A stretch of DNA of 64,000 nucleotides from Plectrocnemia conspersa. Lineage: Eukaryota; Arthropoda; Insecta; Trichoptera; Polycentropodidae. The notes below the pieces were generated by a model, which did no database searches, was not told the DNA's origin, and worked only from the letters and a program-made list of their open reading frames with translations. Of this stretch, positions 11,326 to 21,720 are shown in pieces. Position 1 is the stretch's first letter. The number at the start of each line of letters is the position of its first letter. Position numbers and translations under genes: made by a program. The stretch is taken from the NCBI GenBank assembly GCA_009617715.1, contig VTFK01000098.1, forward strand, positions 62,001-126,000. Direction: 5' to 3'.

Positions 11326-12894
11326 TTTTTTTTAATAATATATTATCAACTTTTTCATACGAATCTTTAAAAAATGCATAATAAAAATGCCTAAAAATTA
11401 AAGAACTGTCATTTTCATACCAGAAAATATTATAAAAATATTTTGCAAAACCACAATAACCTACTAATCTTGATAAAGCACATATTGATTTAGAGGCTAA
11501 GGATAACATATCACTAATTTCAGATCATAAGTGAAATAAACTTAACTTAATATTTAATTTATTGCGTTTTATTCCTTTATGTTTTTTTCACCTTAATTGT
11601 AAAAGGTTGTTAATTTTTCTTTAAATTATAACCACCAATTTTTTTTTATTTAGTTGTAGCTAATAACAGATCATTAACATACGAATGGTTTAAACCAAAC
11701 CAGTATTATTTATATGATTGAAATGAACATATTAAATAAAATTACTATAAAAAGTTTATTGGCTATTTTGAAATTTTCTGTATTTGAAAAAACATATATA
11801 AACATATTAAGTAAACAGCTGTTTAAAATTAGTATACAGCAATCTATCAAAAAAATACAAATATAAACATGTTAAAATATTACTATGTTTTATATTATTT
11901 TCCCTAGTAGTACTAGTACATATAACAACTATAACATTGTTTCAATTCATTGTTTAAATTTTAATTTTCCTTTTTTCTATGCCCTAACGATTCATGGCAT
12001 ATAAGAAATAAAAAAAATACATTATATTTTCACAAAACCAACTTATCTGTTCATTTCTATTCAAAAGCTTTAAGTTTAAGCTCTTTTTAAACCATATTTA
12101 GAGGAAATTAAATCAAATATATCAGTGGAAAAAATTAAATCAAATATATCAGTGGAATAAATCTTTGCATAACAATTTAAGGATTTAAACCCCAAATGAG
12201 ATCCAATTTTTTTTAATTCTATTGAGTCTGGGATAATGGAAATTGTATAATGATACTAGTATATTCTGATCGATCGTCTTATATATTTTTTTAATATTTG
12301 TAATCTCTCTGATAATACTGAGATTAACTAAAGTGGCTATTTAAAATTATTTTAATAATAATCCGAAACAAAACTTTATATTTTATGTATTAAATACAAT
12401 AACTTCTCGATTTTGCCAAAATAATATCTCTGTTAAAAAATGAATGCTTTTCATAATATGTGTATTAAGATTTGTTTCTCTATATTAATGGAGGATTTTG
12501 CAAATTTAATTTGAAACTTATAAGAATATATCTACATACATATATATAAAAAAATATCTAATTTAAAAGGTTAAGGTCGAAAATGAAATTTCAAATATCT
12601 ATATGAACATTCATTACATATACATATAGTTATGCAAAAAATGAAATGTATTTATTGAAAAGACTAAATTTATAAAAATGCACAGAACTATAATTTAAAA
12701 TTTAAGAACGTCTATATACTTTGTCTCGTCATAGAATCACACTTTTATTCTTGACCTTTTTATTTCCAAAATGAAACCAACTCGCGAATTGAAATCTCAA
12801 AGTTCAACTCTTACATTTATTTTTTAAGTTTCCGTATTTCATTCCATTCGTATATTATACAACATTATACAAAACCAATTTAGCACACGGCACA
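11326..12894. other. Long AT-rich noncoding stretch
   Basis: AT desert. A 26-bp word (AAATTAAATCAAATATATCAGTGGAA-type) is tandemly doubled around 12107-12155. The minus-strand frame at 11321-11509 looks like chance. Nothing else recognised. Confidence 0.5.
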
Positions 12895-13900
12895 TTCTAC
12901 TCACGACTTTTTTGTCGAAACGTAATAAAATATTCCACTTTCGTATGTCTAACGAAGTTCAATCTACCCCCTTACAGCTGCGGGTACCCTCCGATGAAAA
13001 GCCACGTCTTCGGTTAAATTCAAACAAAAAAGAAGAAAGAAAAAACTTGCCGTGTAAACTCTCGTTACGTATGGATGTATGCAGTGGTAAATTTTTAAAA
13101 GACACTTTCCACACCCACAACAACATGAAAGGACACCACTGTTTGAAAATTGCGTTCGACGCCAAAGTAATCAAAACCCTGTCCTAAATGAGTCGGGAAA
13201 TTTATAAATATATTCATAAGACATTGTCGTTGAGATGAATCGAAACCTAAAAAGTTAGATATACGATTTTACTTTATGAAAATATATTATTCAGTGACGA
13301 AACAAGTATTGCGATTACTTGTCGTTAAATCAAGGGTTTGTGTAATACATTTATTTAAAAAAAATGTAATATACGTCAGAACTGAAAATTATGATGATAA
13401 TAAGAGCAGATTCAACCACGTAAAATCAGACGACGTCGCTTTAAGTGGTAATGACTCGTTTTTGAATCTGATTAAATTTGATTCCTGCTTCACGTGAACG
13501 GATTACGTAATGAAGAAAGAACGTCGAAGTTATCGATAAAGAGAAAAAAAAAGTAAAAATGCTACGATTGTGCTAGAGATGTAGAAAAGTGTTTTTTTTT
13601 AAGACACAATCTACGTTAATCCAGTTTTCCAATTTCTCGTCTGTCATTTTATTTTAATTTATGATAATTTCGTAACACAGTGTAATTACTTCATGATGAT
13701 ATTTCACGAACAAAATGCAAAATCGCCATGTTTAAATGAGAATTTTCATAGCAAATGTACTACACCGCAGGTTCCGTGAGAAAATTAAACGTTATCCAGA
13801 GATAATGCATCGCTTCCGTTATACATACATCATCCGTTAATGTAGGGATATATTAAAATGTAGTATGTTACGCATACACGAGTCATGGTATATTTTAAAT
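12895..13900. other. Balanced-composition blocks with incidental open frames
   Basis: Two lower-AT patches (12895-13200 and 13380-13560) separated by AT-rich DNA. The first permits overlapping frames on both strands (plus 12912-13187, 91 codons; minus 12959-13174). The second permits a plus frame at 13276-13497. None shows a known domain, and open frames on both strands of the same patch argue for lack of stops rather than coding. No repeat partner was found. Confidence 0.25.
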
Positions 13901-14274
13901 TGTATCATCACCATGTAAAGTCAAAGAAGAATACTAGAAAATGGTATGAAATAAAAAGTTTAGGTATATAATTTTAAGAAAGAAATACATAATTTAAAAT
14001 GTTAATCTTATCTTGAATTATTATTAACAATATACTATGCCTTATAAATATAATATTTATAATAAAAATAATGTTGTATTTTATAGAAAGAAGATGTATG
14101 TATGTTAATAATGCGACTTTTAAAGTATTAATATTTAAATAATATTACAAATGTATTTAATAAATTATTACATATTTTATCCTTAATTTAAAAATAATAC
14201 AATTATGCCCATTAAACACATAATCGATTTAATATTTGTATATTTATTGCAGCGCTCCTTTGCATAGTGTTAAA

Positions 14275-14470
14275 GATTTTAGCACAGAATTTAGACTTAA
14301 CCCGGCCATTTGAATAAATAATACAATTCAATTAGCCGGGCTGAGTTTGGTCCGGAAAACAACTTGGGTGACAAAAGGTTCTAGGGCCATAATGGCGGTA
14401 TGGAATAATTATTTGGGGGCCTATTTCTTAAATGTCGGACTGAAAAACCATGATAATATCGTATATTATC
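14275..14470. other. Balanced-composition block with a hairpin
   Basis: Lower-AT block containing an imperfect inverted repeat. Arm 14301-14315 (CCCGGCCATTTGAAT) pairs with 14326-14340 at 13 of 15 positions around a 10-base loop. The block has no repeat partner in the window and no coding frame. Confidence 0.35.
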
Positions 14471-15285
14471 CCATCAATAACGGCTTAACTGCTTAACATT
14501 AGTGTAACGATGCAACTAACGAACAATAATAATTTCAAATCAATTAAGATAAGTTACTGAATTAGAGCACCTTTGTATAAACATCGATACATTGCTGATT
14601 AGCATAAGTTTTAATTGGAGCATATTGGTTTATAGTAAAGTAATATCTTAATATCGCAATTAACGATCGCAGTATTAAAACTGTTTATTTTTCTATTGGC
14701 ATACTTATAATCACTATGCCGATGATCCATATTAAGAAATAATAGAATATAAATATGTTTTTTATGAGTATAGTATTTTTTAATACTTAATAGTAAATTT
14801 ATAATCAGTTTATTTATTTAGTCAAGAATTTACATATTAGTAATCGAGAAATATGTATCATATGCAAAAATTTCTGCAAAATATTTTATACCTAATCATA
14901 TAAAATGATGAAATAAACTGACTATGTAAAATATACATCACTTCAATAGCAATAAATACTATCAATAAAATCATTTCTTAAAAAAAATAACACAATTTTT
15001 GTAGCAACTTTTTTGTAAAAATGCTATTTTTTCAAATCTATAAGTATTATCTACAATCTAAGTACTTTTAAATAGGTTTAGTAAATATTATATAATATAA
15101 GCATTATATTTGATATGAAAAGTATAAATACAAAATATTGTTGAGTATTTTTTGTATGAATTGTCAGTCAAAAAACAATAATTTTGCTAATTTTTTTTTC
15201 AACAAATAATTCAAAAATATAAATTAAAATAAAAATAATCATTTAACCATATTTTTCATTAAAAATAGATTTATGATCTGAAGTA
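14471..15285. other. AT-rich noncoding stretch
   Basis: AT-rich, nothing recognised apart from short A/T runs. Confidence 0.5.
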
Positions 15286-15289
15286 GATT

Positions 15290-15425
15290 ATAATTAGAAT
15301 TTTTTTCATACCTAATATGATATGTTATGATCGATCAAAATTATAATTATTTTACGAATAATATGGGATTCGAATCCAGGTTTTTAGTCACTGACTATAT
15401 CGTGACTAATATTTAAATCGTATAT
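15290..15425 (-). repeat. tRNA-derived SINE copy (head and start of body)
   Basis: Read on the minus strand, the pol III B-box-like word GGATTCGAATCCC (15365-15377) follows a tRNA-like head with a ..GTCAGTGACTAAAAACCTGG.. order. It is then followed by the family's AT-rich body containing ATAATTATAATTTTGATCGATCA. The same order recurs at 15.8, 17.9, 28.0, 39.4, 47.9 and 58.1 kb. This copy has the best-preserved B box in the window. Confidence 0.65.
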
Positions 15426-15764
15426 TTGTGACAAATTTTCGCGTTTGTTATTATACAGATGTTTTTATTACTACAAATGAATGATTTTTCTTAATATGTG
15501 CGCCTTAATTTTAATATAATTTAAGATAAACCTAATTAAAATTTTCCTAATTTTTATTATGTTAACCTTTAACTTATTTAGTTCTGTTAGGAATTTTCAT
15601 AAGTGACAAGCAATTTTAAAAAACGAATCTTTTTAGTATATGTAGTACGATAAAAACTTTAAGAAAAGTTAAGATAAAAAATATTCAAATACTGTCAAAG
15701 ATATTTTAAAACTTTCAAAGATATTTTCTATGAGCTGTATTAGCTCATAATTAAAGAATTTTTA

Positions 15765-16015
15765 ATACCAGATATGTACGACCTAGCTTAATTTTTATTA
15801 ATCATCACGATATTCATTCGTGAGATTAGGAAAACTAGGTAAATCTAATCTGTGATGATCGATTTTAATTATAATTATTATAATCACTAATTGCAATCTC
15901 CTAGGCACGATAGAAATTTAATAACATCAAGATCCATATGGGATTGGAACCCAGGTCTTTCATATCAATAGTCAGACTTATACCACTCGTTTATCGTACT
16001 GGTTAATATTGTGAT
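15765..16015 (-). repeat. tRNA-derived SINE copy, most complete
   Basis: On the minus strand this reads: tRNA-like head (GAGTGGTATAAGTCTGACTA near 15970-15995), AAAGACCTGGGTT joined to the B-box position (15940-15952), a spacer, then a body with ATCGATCATCACAGATTAG, an ACCTAGTTTTCCTAATCTC stretch and ATATCGTGATGAT, ending near 15765. The body contains internal near-palindromes around GTGATGAT. Length is about 250 bp. The head-plus-body plan with a pol III type B box is that of a tRNA-related SINE. Confidence 0.7.
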
Positions 16016-16730
16016 ATTTTTAATCATTAACTAAGGCTCATATATTAGATATTTTATTTAAATATATATATAAAGAAATAATTATATAGTATTTAAAAAT
16101 GAAAAAATAGTCACTAAATTACAAAGAAAGAAGGTTATAGGCCAACGAGTGCGCGGTCGGAATCGGCGCAAAAATTTTTCGACCGCTTTGTAAAAAATAT
16201 TGAAACAAAGCCTACGTTGTATATAATACACATAATATCTTTTGCTTCATAAAATATACGTATATTTTAATGCACTTGAATTTTTTCTAAATGAAAATTA
16301 ACATATTTTGATATTCTTTGATATCCCTCAAAATTATAACATTTTATATACCACATTTTTCGATGGAAAAAGTCTAATAACAATATTAGACGTGTGCATT
16401 TTTATGGTTTATTTATGACATATACAGATGTCAAAAAATTAGAATTGTTAAACTAATTTTAGAAGTATAAAAAAATGAAATTTTGAGTTGAATGTTATTA
16501 TAAATGTTAACATTAAGAAATTACACTGCACAATGAAAGAAAAAACAGTAAAACTGAATTGAAAACATATATTACTATAAAAGTAAATTAAGCACACGGA
16601 TCAACAGCTGTGATTTATCCATATATTAATTGTTTATAATAAAAACTATAAATACAATTAAATTATTTTATTCCACTCCAAATGTCTAAATGCTAAAGTT
16701 ATTTCACTGAATTTTCAGCGATTCCATTAC
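16016..16730. other. AT-rich noncoding stretch
   Basis: AT-rich except for a short CG-bearing patch at 16140-16220. Nothing recognised. Confidence 0.45.
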
Positions 16731-17500
16731 CATTATAGCATTACAACGCTATCAATATCCGATTCCGAGAACTTTCCCCTCCCTAGTATAACAAAACACC
16801 GCTCTAGTTATACGTTAAAACACATTTTCGCAAACTGTTATGTTTATCCATACAGAACCTTTAAAAGTTTTTATATCAGCTCGTATAAATCCATCCATTA
16901 TCAGATCCGACTTCCAGATATACTGGCAGCTTGACGTCTTTAAGCCAATGTACATTTAATGCCGAAACTTGAGTAAATTCCGTCGATGTTTCGGCTTTCG
17001 TCGCAGGTATGGCACAAAACAATGGAGTGTAAGGTGTGCCGACTAAGACAATCAGGTTACCCAAAGTTTCTCTAAAGAGTCATTAGTCGACGCCAAATGG
17101 GCCATCGGTGGGTGGAAATCTACTGCATATTCGAAAGTTTGCGACACATTCCGTGACTTCGCCAATAGTGTATGGGTTAGTTAAAAAGCAAAACTGGATA
17201 TTTTGCAAGATAAAAGGGTATTATCGGTGTTGCGGTTCCTAAGGGACCCAAACATTGGGCGTCGGGTGTGAGGGTGTTCCGGGATACGTTAATCAGAGAA
17301 CTTGCGGCGGGTAATTTGGTTATGTGCTCTAATTGCAATTTGTTATGTTTGGACAACAGACGAGCAAGTTTGAGAGGAGAGGGAAAACGGAGTGTGCGGA
17401 TGAGCGAACTACCGGAAAATGTCAGAGCAAGAGACATTAGTTATGGAAAACTATGTTGATTTCAAACAAAGAGAAGAACCTGTATGGGTGAGGTAAGATG
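16731..17500. other. Balanced-composition block with coding-like frames on both strands
   Basis: A clear lower-AT island, strongest at 16870-17470. Open frames occur on the minus strand (16876-17064 and 17177-17437) and the plus strand (17268-17459), all starting on non-ATG codons. On the minus strand, readable amino-acid text also continues between the two frames (17070-17170) in shifted frames. On the plus strand the 3' edge at about 17490-17497 reads GAG|GTAAG, a good splice-donor match. No domain is recognised. It could be a decayed gene, a noncoding exon or regulatory DNA. Confidence 0.3.
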
Positions 17501-17865
17501 TTAAATTATCTTTTCGAAAAGATTTACTTTTATTTAAAATTACCACAATACCCCGTAAAAAAATAATGTTTTATTTTATTAACCGGCCAAAAAACAATTA
17601 AAATTATTATCTTACAAATTTATAATATTATATATAATAATTTAGTAGTGTTAATCAATCTTGAGAACAATATGTATATTAATGTTCCATTGAATGTGTT
17701 TTTTGTATTAGTTAAATATATTTTTACTGGTATTGCTTAAAAATATATTATATAATATAACTATGTGTATATTACATATTTATAAATTTATATTAAAATG
17801 AACCATATAAAAACTTATTATTATCATATATTATATATATGCTGAAGTAACTCATTGTTAGGGAC
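17501..17865. other. AT-rich noncoding stretch
   Basis: AT-rich, nothing recognised. Confidence 0.5.
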
Positions 17866-18080
17866 TTTATATATTTAACCTAATGAATAACTCAATTTTA
17901 ATTATTCATCCGTAGGAGAATTTAAAAATCTAGGATCGAACAGAATTTGTAATTATTTAATGATCACTAATTTTAATCTTATATACACAAGGGTCCATAT
18001 AAAATTCAAACCCAGCTCTTTAAGCCAATATTCAGAGACTTGTACCACTTGCCTATTGGTGCTAGTTCAAATTTTGCGTT
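17866..18080 (-). repeat. tRNA-derived SINE copy
   Basis: The minus-strand B-box position at 18003-18013 is degraded (GGGTTTGAATT). The head (GTGGTACAAGTCTCTGAATA-like) lies at about 18025-18060, and the body is present with TAATTATTTAATGATCACTAATT and an ATCTAGGATCG stretch. It has the same layout as the copy at 15.8 kb. Confidence 0.6.
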
Positions 18081-18145
18081 CGTAATAAGATTCGAACCAA
18101 GGTCTTTCGGGTATTAGCCACCTACTATTACACTGATTTTAATGT
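18081..18145 (-). repeat. Second SINE head next to the preceding copy
   Basis: GGTTCGAATCTTA on the minus strand (18086-18098) with AAAGACCTT before it and a tRNA-like head running to about 18140. This is a head without its own body, so the two heads stand about 85 bp apart in the same orientation, as in a partial dimer or an insertion beside an older copy. Confidence 0.5.
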
Positions 18146-18465
18146 ATCAAAAATAATTTATAAAAATCATTAAATCTGTAAAATTTTAACAACGTTTCAA
18201 AATTCATCTGATGAGATTAAAATAGGATAATCAATAATGCTGTAGTTTTCTATGAATAAACTTCGGTTAGGAAATGGTTTAAATTTGGTATTTAACGTAA
18301 GAATTTATATTGGATATTGAAGCTAATTTTAGGATAAAGTGATTGTTTGAACATGAGTGTTATTGCATCACACTACTTATTTATATATTGCCTTAGTTCG
18401 AACTAAGTTATTTAATATTGATATTTATTCTTTTTATTAGAAAAATATGTAAGTATTATCTAAAT

Positions 18466-18640
18466 TAGACTGGTCCAAGCTAAAGCCCGTGGGCCGCATG
18501 TCCGATATTTTTTAATTTATTTCTACACAAAGTTGTCAATATATAGCTAATACACAGGTAAAACTTTATTATATTATTATATTACATTTGTACCTTTTAA
18601 AAACTTGTGTGGCTCTACTAAAGTTCTTTGATCTTTGATG
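18466..18640. mobile_element. Decayed hAT-like MITE
   Basis: The left part reads AGACTGGTCCAAGC...CCCGTGGGCCGCATG and the right part TTGTGTGGCTCTACTAAAG followed by TTTGATCTTTGATG. Paired GGGCCGCATG and TGTGGCTCT..AAAG words near the two ends are characteristic of Charlie/GTF2IRD2-like hAT nonautonomous elements. The terminal repeats are too eroded to set exact borders or a target duplication. Confidence 0.4.
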
Positions 18641-18814
18641 AATCTAAATAGATACTTTTTAAAATGTGTGTGTTAATATTGACTTATATTTCTAGACAAA
18701 GTATAAATAGTAAATTTAAGACATAAGTTGGTGAATAATACTTTAAATACTTGGGTTTAAATATCATAGAGACGCTAGTATTTTTCAAACTTATTTTGTT
18801 TGTAAGATATTAAA

Positions 18815-18895
18815 ATAATTAATCATTACAGATTAGATTTTCATAAACTTTAGATAGATCTCACAAAGGGATGTATTGATAAAAAATTTAAATTA
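18815..18895 (+). repeat. SINE body fragment, plus orientation
   Basis: ATTACAGATTAGATTTTCAT followed by a GATCTCAC word matches the body of the SINE family (ATCACAGATTAGATTTACCT ... AATCTCAC). The head is absent. Confidence 0.4.
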
Positions 18896-19299
18896 AATCG
18901 AGTGTCTAAATACTTGTTACATTTAACTATTCTAATATTAAATAGTTTTAAAAATCAAAATTTTGATAAATATTATATTTTGTTACAAATCTGATCATCA
19001 TGACTTGGGAAAGCCCAATGCGTCTATACGTTAACAGTAAAAGGTATATACATATATATATTTTAATTTTAAAATATTATTGCATAAATTGTTTTACACT
19101 TTATCAGTAAAAATTGTAATTTTAATTATGCTGGCAAAGTTTAAAAAATATTGCTACAAAAAAATATTTTAGAAAAGTTTTTAAAAAGCTGCAAAATATT
19201 AACTTTTAAGTTCGTTGTAATTTTTGCAATTACAATGAGTTTTTTCCCTATTTATTTGTTTGTAGATTTCTAGTTATAATCGCCATGGCTGTTATAAAT

Positions 19300-19570
19300 A
19301 AATTTTAAAAATACAATTGGGCAGCGTACATCAAAGAAAAATATAAGGTGTTCGTGCCAGGGTGAAAATATGCACTTTTTCGAAAGATCGAAAGTATTTG
19401 AATAAACAACAAATTTTTGCATATTTTCATTACTCTAACCGGGCGGCGGCTTTATCTTTGTTTTGATGATTTAATAACCCGCATGGCCAGAATGCAAAAC
19501 GGTTGAAGGCTATTTTTCTCTTTTGATAATCCAAAAAGTTTTTTATATTGTTTTTGTAAAGTAGCAACAG
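19300..19570 (+). repeat. Dispersed repeat related to the 24-kb tandem unit
   Basis: The order GTTCGTGCCAG, AAATATGCA, GATCGAAAGTATTTGAA, ATTACTCTAACCGG, GGCTTTATCTTTGTTTTGAT matches the start of the unit at 23.9 kb and the copy at 2.0 kb. It ends next to a fragment of the 6.2-kb transposon family. No coding capacity seen. Confidence 0.5.
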
Positions 19571-19576
19571 CTTTTA

Positions 19577-20080
19577 TTGACAATTATCTCATGGTTATTA
19601 TTGACAGCCGAAGCGGCCTTGGTTTTGTTGTCCAAACAATTGGAAAATATTAATTCTGAGCTAAGCTCGAAATTTCAACGGTCAATTCAAGAAAAAATAT
19701 ATAATCGAAGAAGTCAGACATTAATGTTATTAATTAAATATTTGCAAAATTCAAAATTTTTCACCAGTCAAAAAGAAAGGATGACTTCTTTATTTATTCT
19801 TCAAGAGCAGAAATATGTTGAATGGAAATGGAAATTATTCACAGATCGCGACTCCATTAAATCATTAGAATCCATTGAATAAATTGAAAATTTACATTTG
19901 AGCAAGAATTAGAAAGAAAAAATCTTCCAGACTTACAGAGAGTAATGTAAAAAAAAAGAATTAAAAATATTTTAATTTACAGTCAACATCAACACAAAAC
20001 GAGAACGTTTGAACATCGTCTTCAACTTTTGCATAACTTCACATCACTCTCATAAATTTATATAATTTTCAAAATAAAGC
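19577..20080 (+). mobile_element. Second copy of the 6.2-kb TIR transposon, with partial transposase frame
   Basis: An open frame of 101 codons (19577-19882) reads through NINSELSSKFQRSIQEKIYN, RRSQTLMLLIKYLQN, then EWKWKLFTDRDSIKSLESIE to a stop. The DNA is homologous to the interior of the 839-bp element (6350-6700), where the frame is broken. Short Arg-rich then LLIKYLQN-type text followed by a Ser/Glu-rich C-terminus recalls the middle of BED-finger hAT transposases, but no catalytic motif is included and the assignment is weak. The start codon of this frame is arbitrary because the true upstream part is missing. Homology continues past the stop to about 20050 (CATCAACACAAAA). No terminal inverted repeats were found. 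Confidence 0.55.
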
Positions 20081-20209
20081 AATCGCCAAGCGAGTTTTAT
20101 CTAATACTACGTCTATATATGAAAGTCCTAAGCTTAATTTAATATATAAATATTAGATAAAAATTAATAAGTATACATTGATTATTTTCAATTTAAAAAG
20201 TTAAAACTC
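20081..20209. other. AT-rich noncoding stretch
   Basis: Short AT-rich gap, nothing recognised. Confidence 0.4.
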
Positions 20210-20660
20210 ACACCCACTAAACTTCGCTCGCTTTACACAAGCCCAAACTTACACAAAATTGCACAATTCAATTTTCTTCAAAGTTCGCCTAGACCTAGAC
20301 GGTCAAACACCCCGCTCCCACAGACTGGTAAATAGACGTGGAAAATATGATAAGGAGATTAGGTCTTTGACACTCTATCCCCTTCGGTGGCGAAGACATA
20401 AAGATAAACTGGCGGGACGAAACTCGGGCAGTTCCGTTTTATGCTTTCCTTTCCAACTCTACCACGGTGCACTTTCTTACTCTTAAACGCGACCGAGACA
20501 CGAGCCATATTTTATATGAAAATATGCAAATGTAAAACATCTGTACAGGAGCACTTACTCCCATACCGAGCGTCCTCTTGATGTATTTTTTATGTTCTGG
20601 CTCGTTTCAATTGTACCCTAAACAGTGTCTGATGCAAATATATACAAACTCCCCTAAGTA
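20210..20660. other. Balanced-composition block, candidate cis-regulatory DNA
   Basis: Lower-AT island, densest at 20270-20510, with no repeat partner. A 75-codon plus frame (20259-20486) lacks any recognisable domain and is probably incidental. Confidence 0.25.
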
Positions 20661-20823
20661 GATACTCATACGAACAGTCTAGAAAACGAATATATATTTA
20701 TATATATATACCTTTGAGTATAACATACATAGATAAGATCAGCTAAGCCGTTACTCCACAGAATACATATGAAGTGTTAAAATATTTTTTTTACGAATTT
20801 GTAGCGTTTAAGACGCCTGGAAT

Positions 20824-21072
20824 TTAATATAAGTAGTTGAATAATAGTATACATTTGATGGTTGAACCCAAGAATATGAGCATAATATAAGCATAAGGAA
20901 ATACTGATCCTTTGAACTGTGTCAGGATTTGAAATAGCGTGAAATTATAAGGTTGATACTCGTAACGTCTAGTGGTATCAAACAAATAATTCGGTAGGCA
21001 AATCCGGTTTATTTTTGTTTTGAAGAGAATTGTCCTTGATATATTTTTTAAAAATAAGTAAGTATACATCAT
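20824..21072 (-). CDS. Unassigned 82-codon frame, membrane-protein-like
   Basis: Starts with two consecutive ATG codons on the minus strand and ends at TAA. It shows varied codon use for such AT-rich DNA. The product has an Arg/Lys-rich N-terminal third, then LPNYLFDTTRRYEYQPYN, then a largely hydrophobic C-terminal half with FPYAYIMLIFLG and CILLFNYLY. The order Pro-x(4)-Phe-Asp-Thr then Tyr-Glu-Tyr before a membrane segment faintly recalls the extracellular loop of insect odorant receptors, but there is no decisive motif. It may be a pseudogene exon or chance. No neighbouring exon could be joined. Confidence 0.15.
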   Translation of the reverse strand: MMYTYLFLKNISRTILFKTKINRICLPNYLFDTTRRYEYQPYNFTLFQILTQFKGSVFPYAYIMLIFLGSTIKCILLFNYLY

Positions 21073-21109
21073 AGCCTTGTATTTTTAATTTATTTATTAT
21101 TATATAATG

Positions 21110-21720
21110 TGTATTGAACTATTATAAGAGTAGGTGTTGTTTGCCTCTCTTGAACAATTTTGCAAAGATATGTTTCTCAAGATAATTTACTGCATTGCTG
21201 CTCCATTGCTAATATATATCACAACTCTCGAGTCTGAGGAGGAATATAAGATCTTTATCCTATGTGAGTACTTTCAGTCGTATCCCAAAAGAAACAATTT
21301 TCACGTTTTCCACAACAAATGACTCAAGCTGTATAACGAGCGTGCACTAGTTCTACACGGTGGTTAGAGCGTTCTTTACCGTCTGTTCCACGCCGTTGCT
21401 CGTAAGAAGTGTATGCGAATAAAAAAGTAAATGCCAGGTATAGACCATTCACCAAGGCTTTTCTGGGACAAAGGTTCGAGGCTTATTTGAGCTCGGACGA
21501 TAAGTGGCTTGTGTATGCCGAAACGGTAGGTAGCCACTACGCTCGAGCGGTTGCTTGGTACAAAGCTGATTTGATTTGTTTGCTCCTTTGCGAGATCGGC
21601 AAGGTGGATGAACGCACCTCGTTAGGATGCCAACTACTTGGGATAGCATATTATTGGCAGATAAAATTAATTTGTCCACTACCTATGGTCAGATAATGGC
21701 AAATGTGCCAATAGTTAACC
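21110..21720. other. Balanced-composition block with incidental open frames
   Basis: A sizeable lower-AT island, strongest at 21340-21700. It allows frames on both strands (plus 21409-21696, 95 codons; minus 21449-21679), none with a recognisable domain. A further plus frame at 21134-21322 starts on TTG. Overlapping open frames on both strands point to stop scarcity. No repeat partner in the window. Confidence 0.3.

Noticed and set aside
15290..16015. Possible tRNA genes because of GGTTCGAATCC words
   Set aside because: No acceptor or anticodon stems can be folded around them, and the words recur with a common AT-rich body, which fits SINE heads.
20690..20720. TATATA microsatellites (also near 8390, 12540, 52995, 54860)
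   Set aside because: Short, impure runs expected from the base composition.
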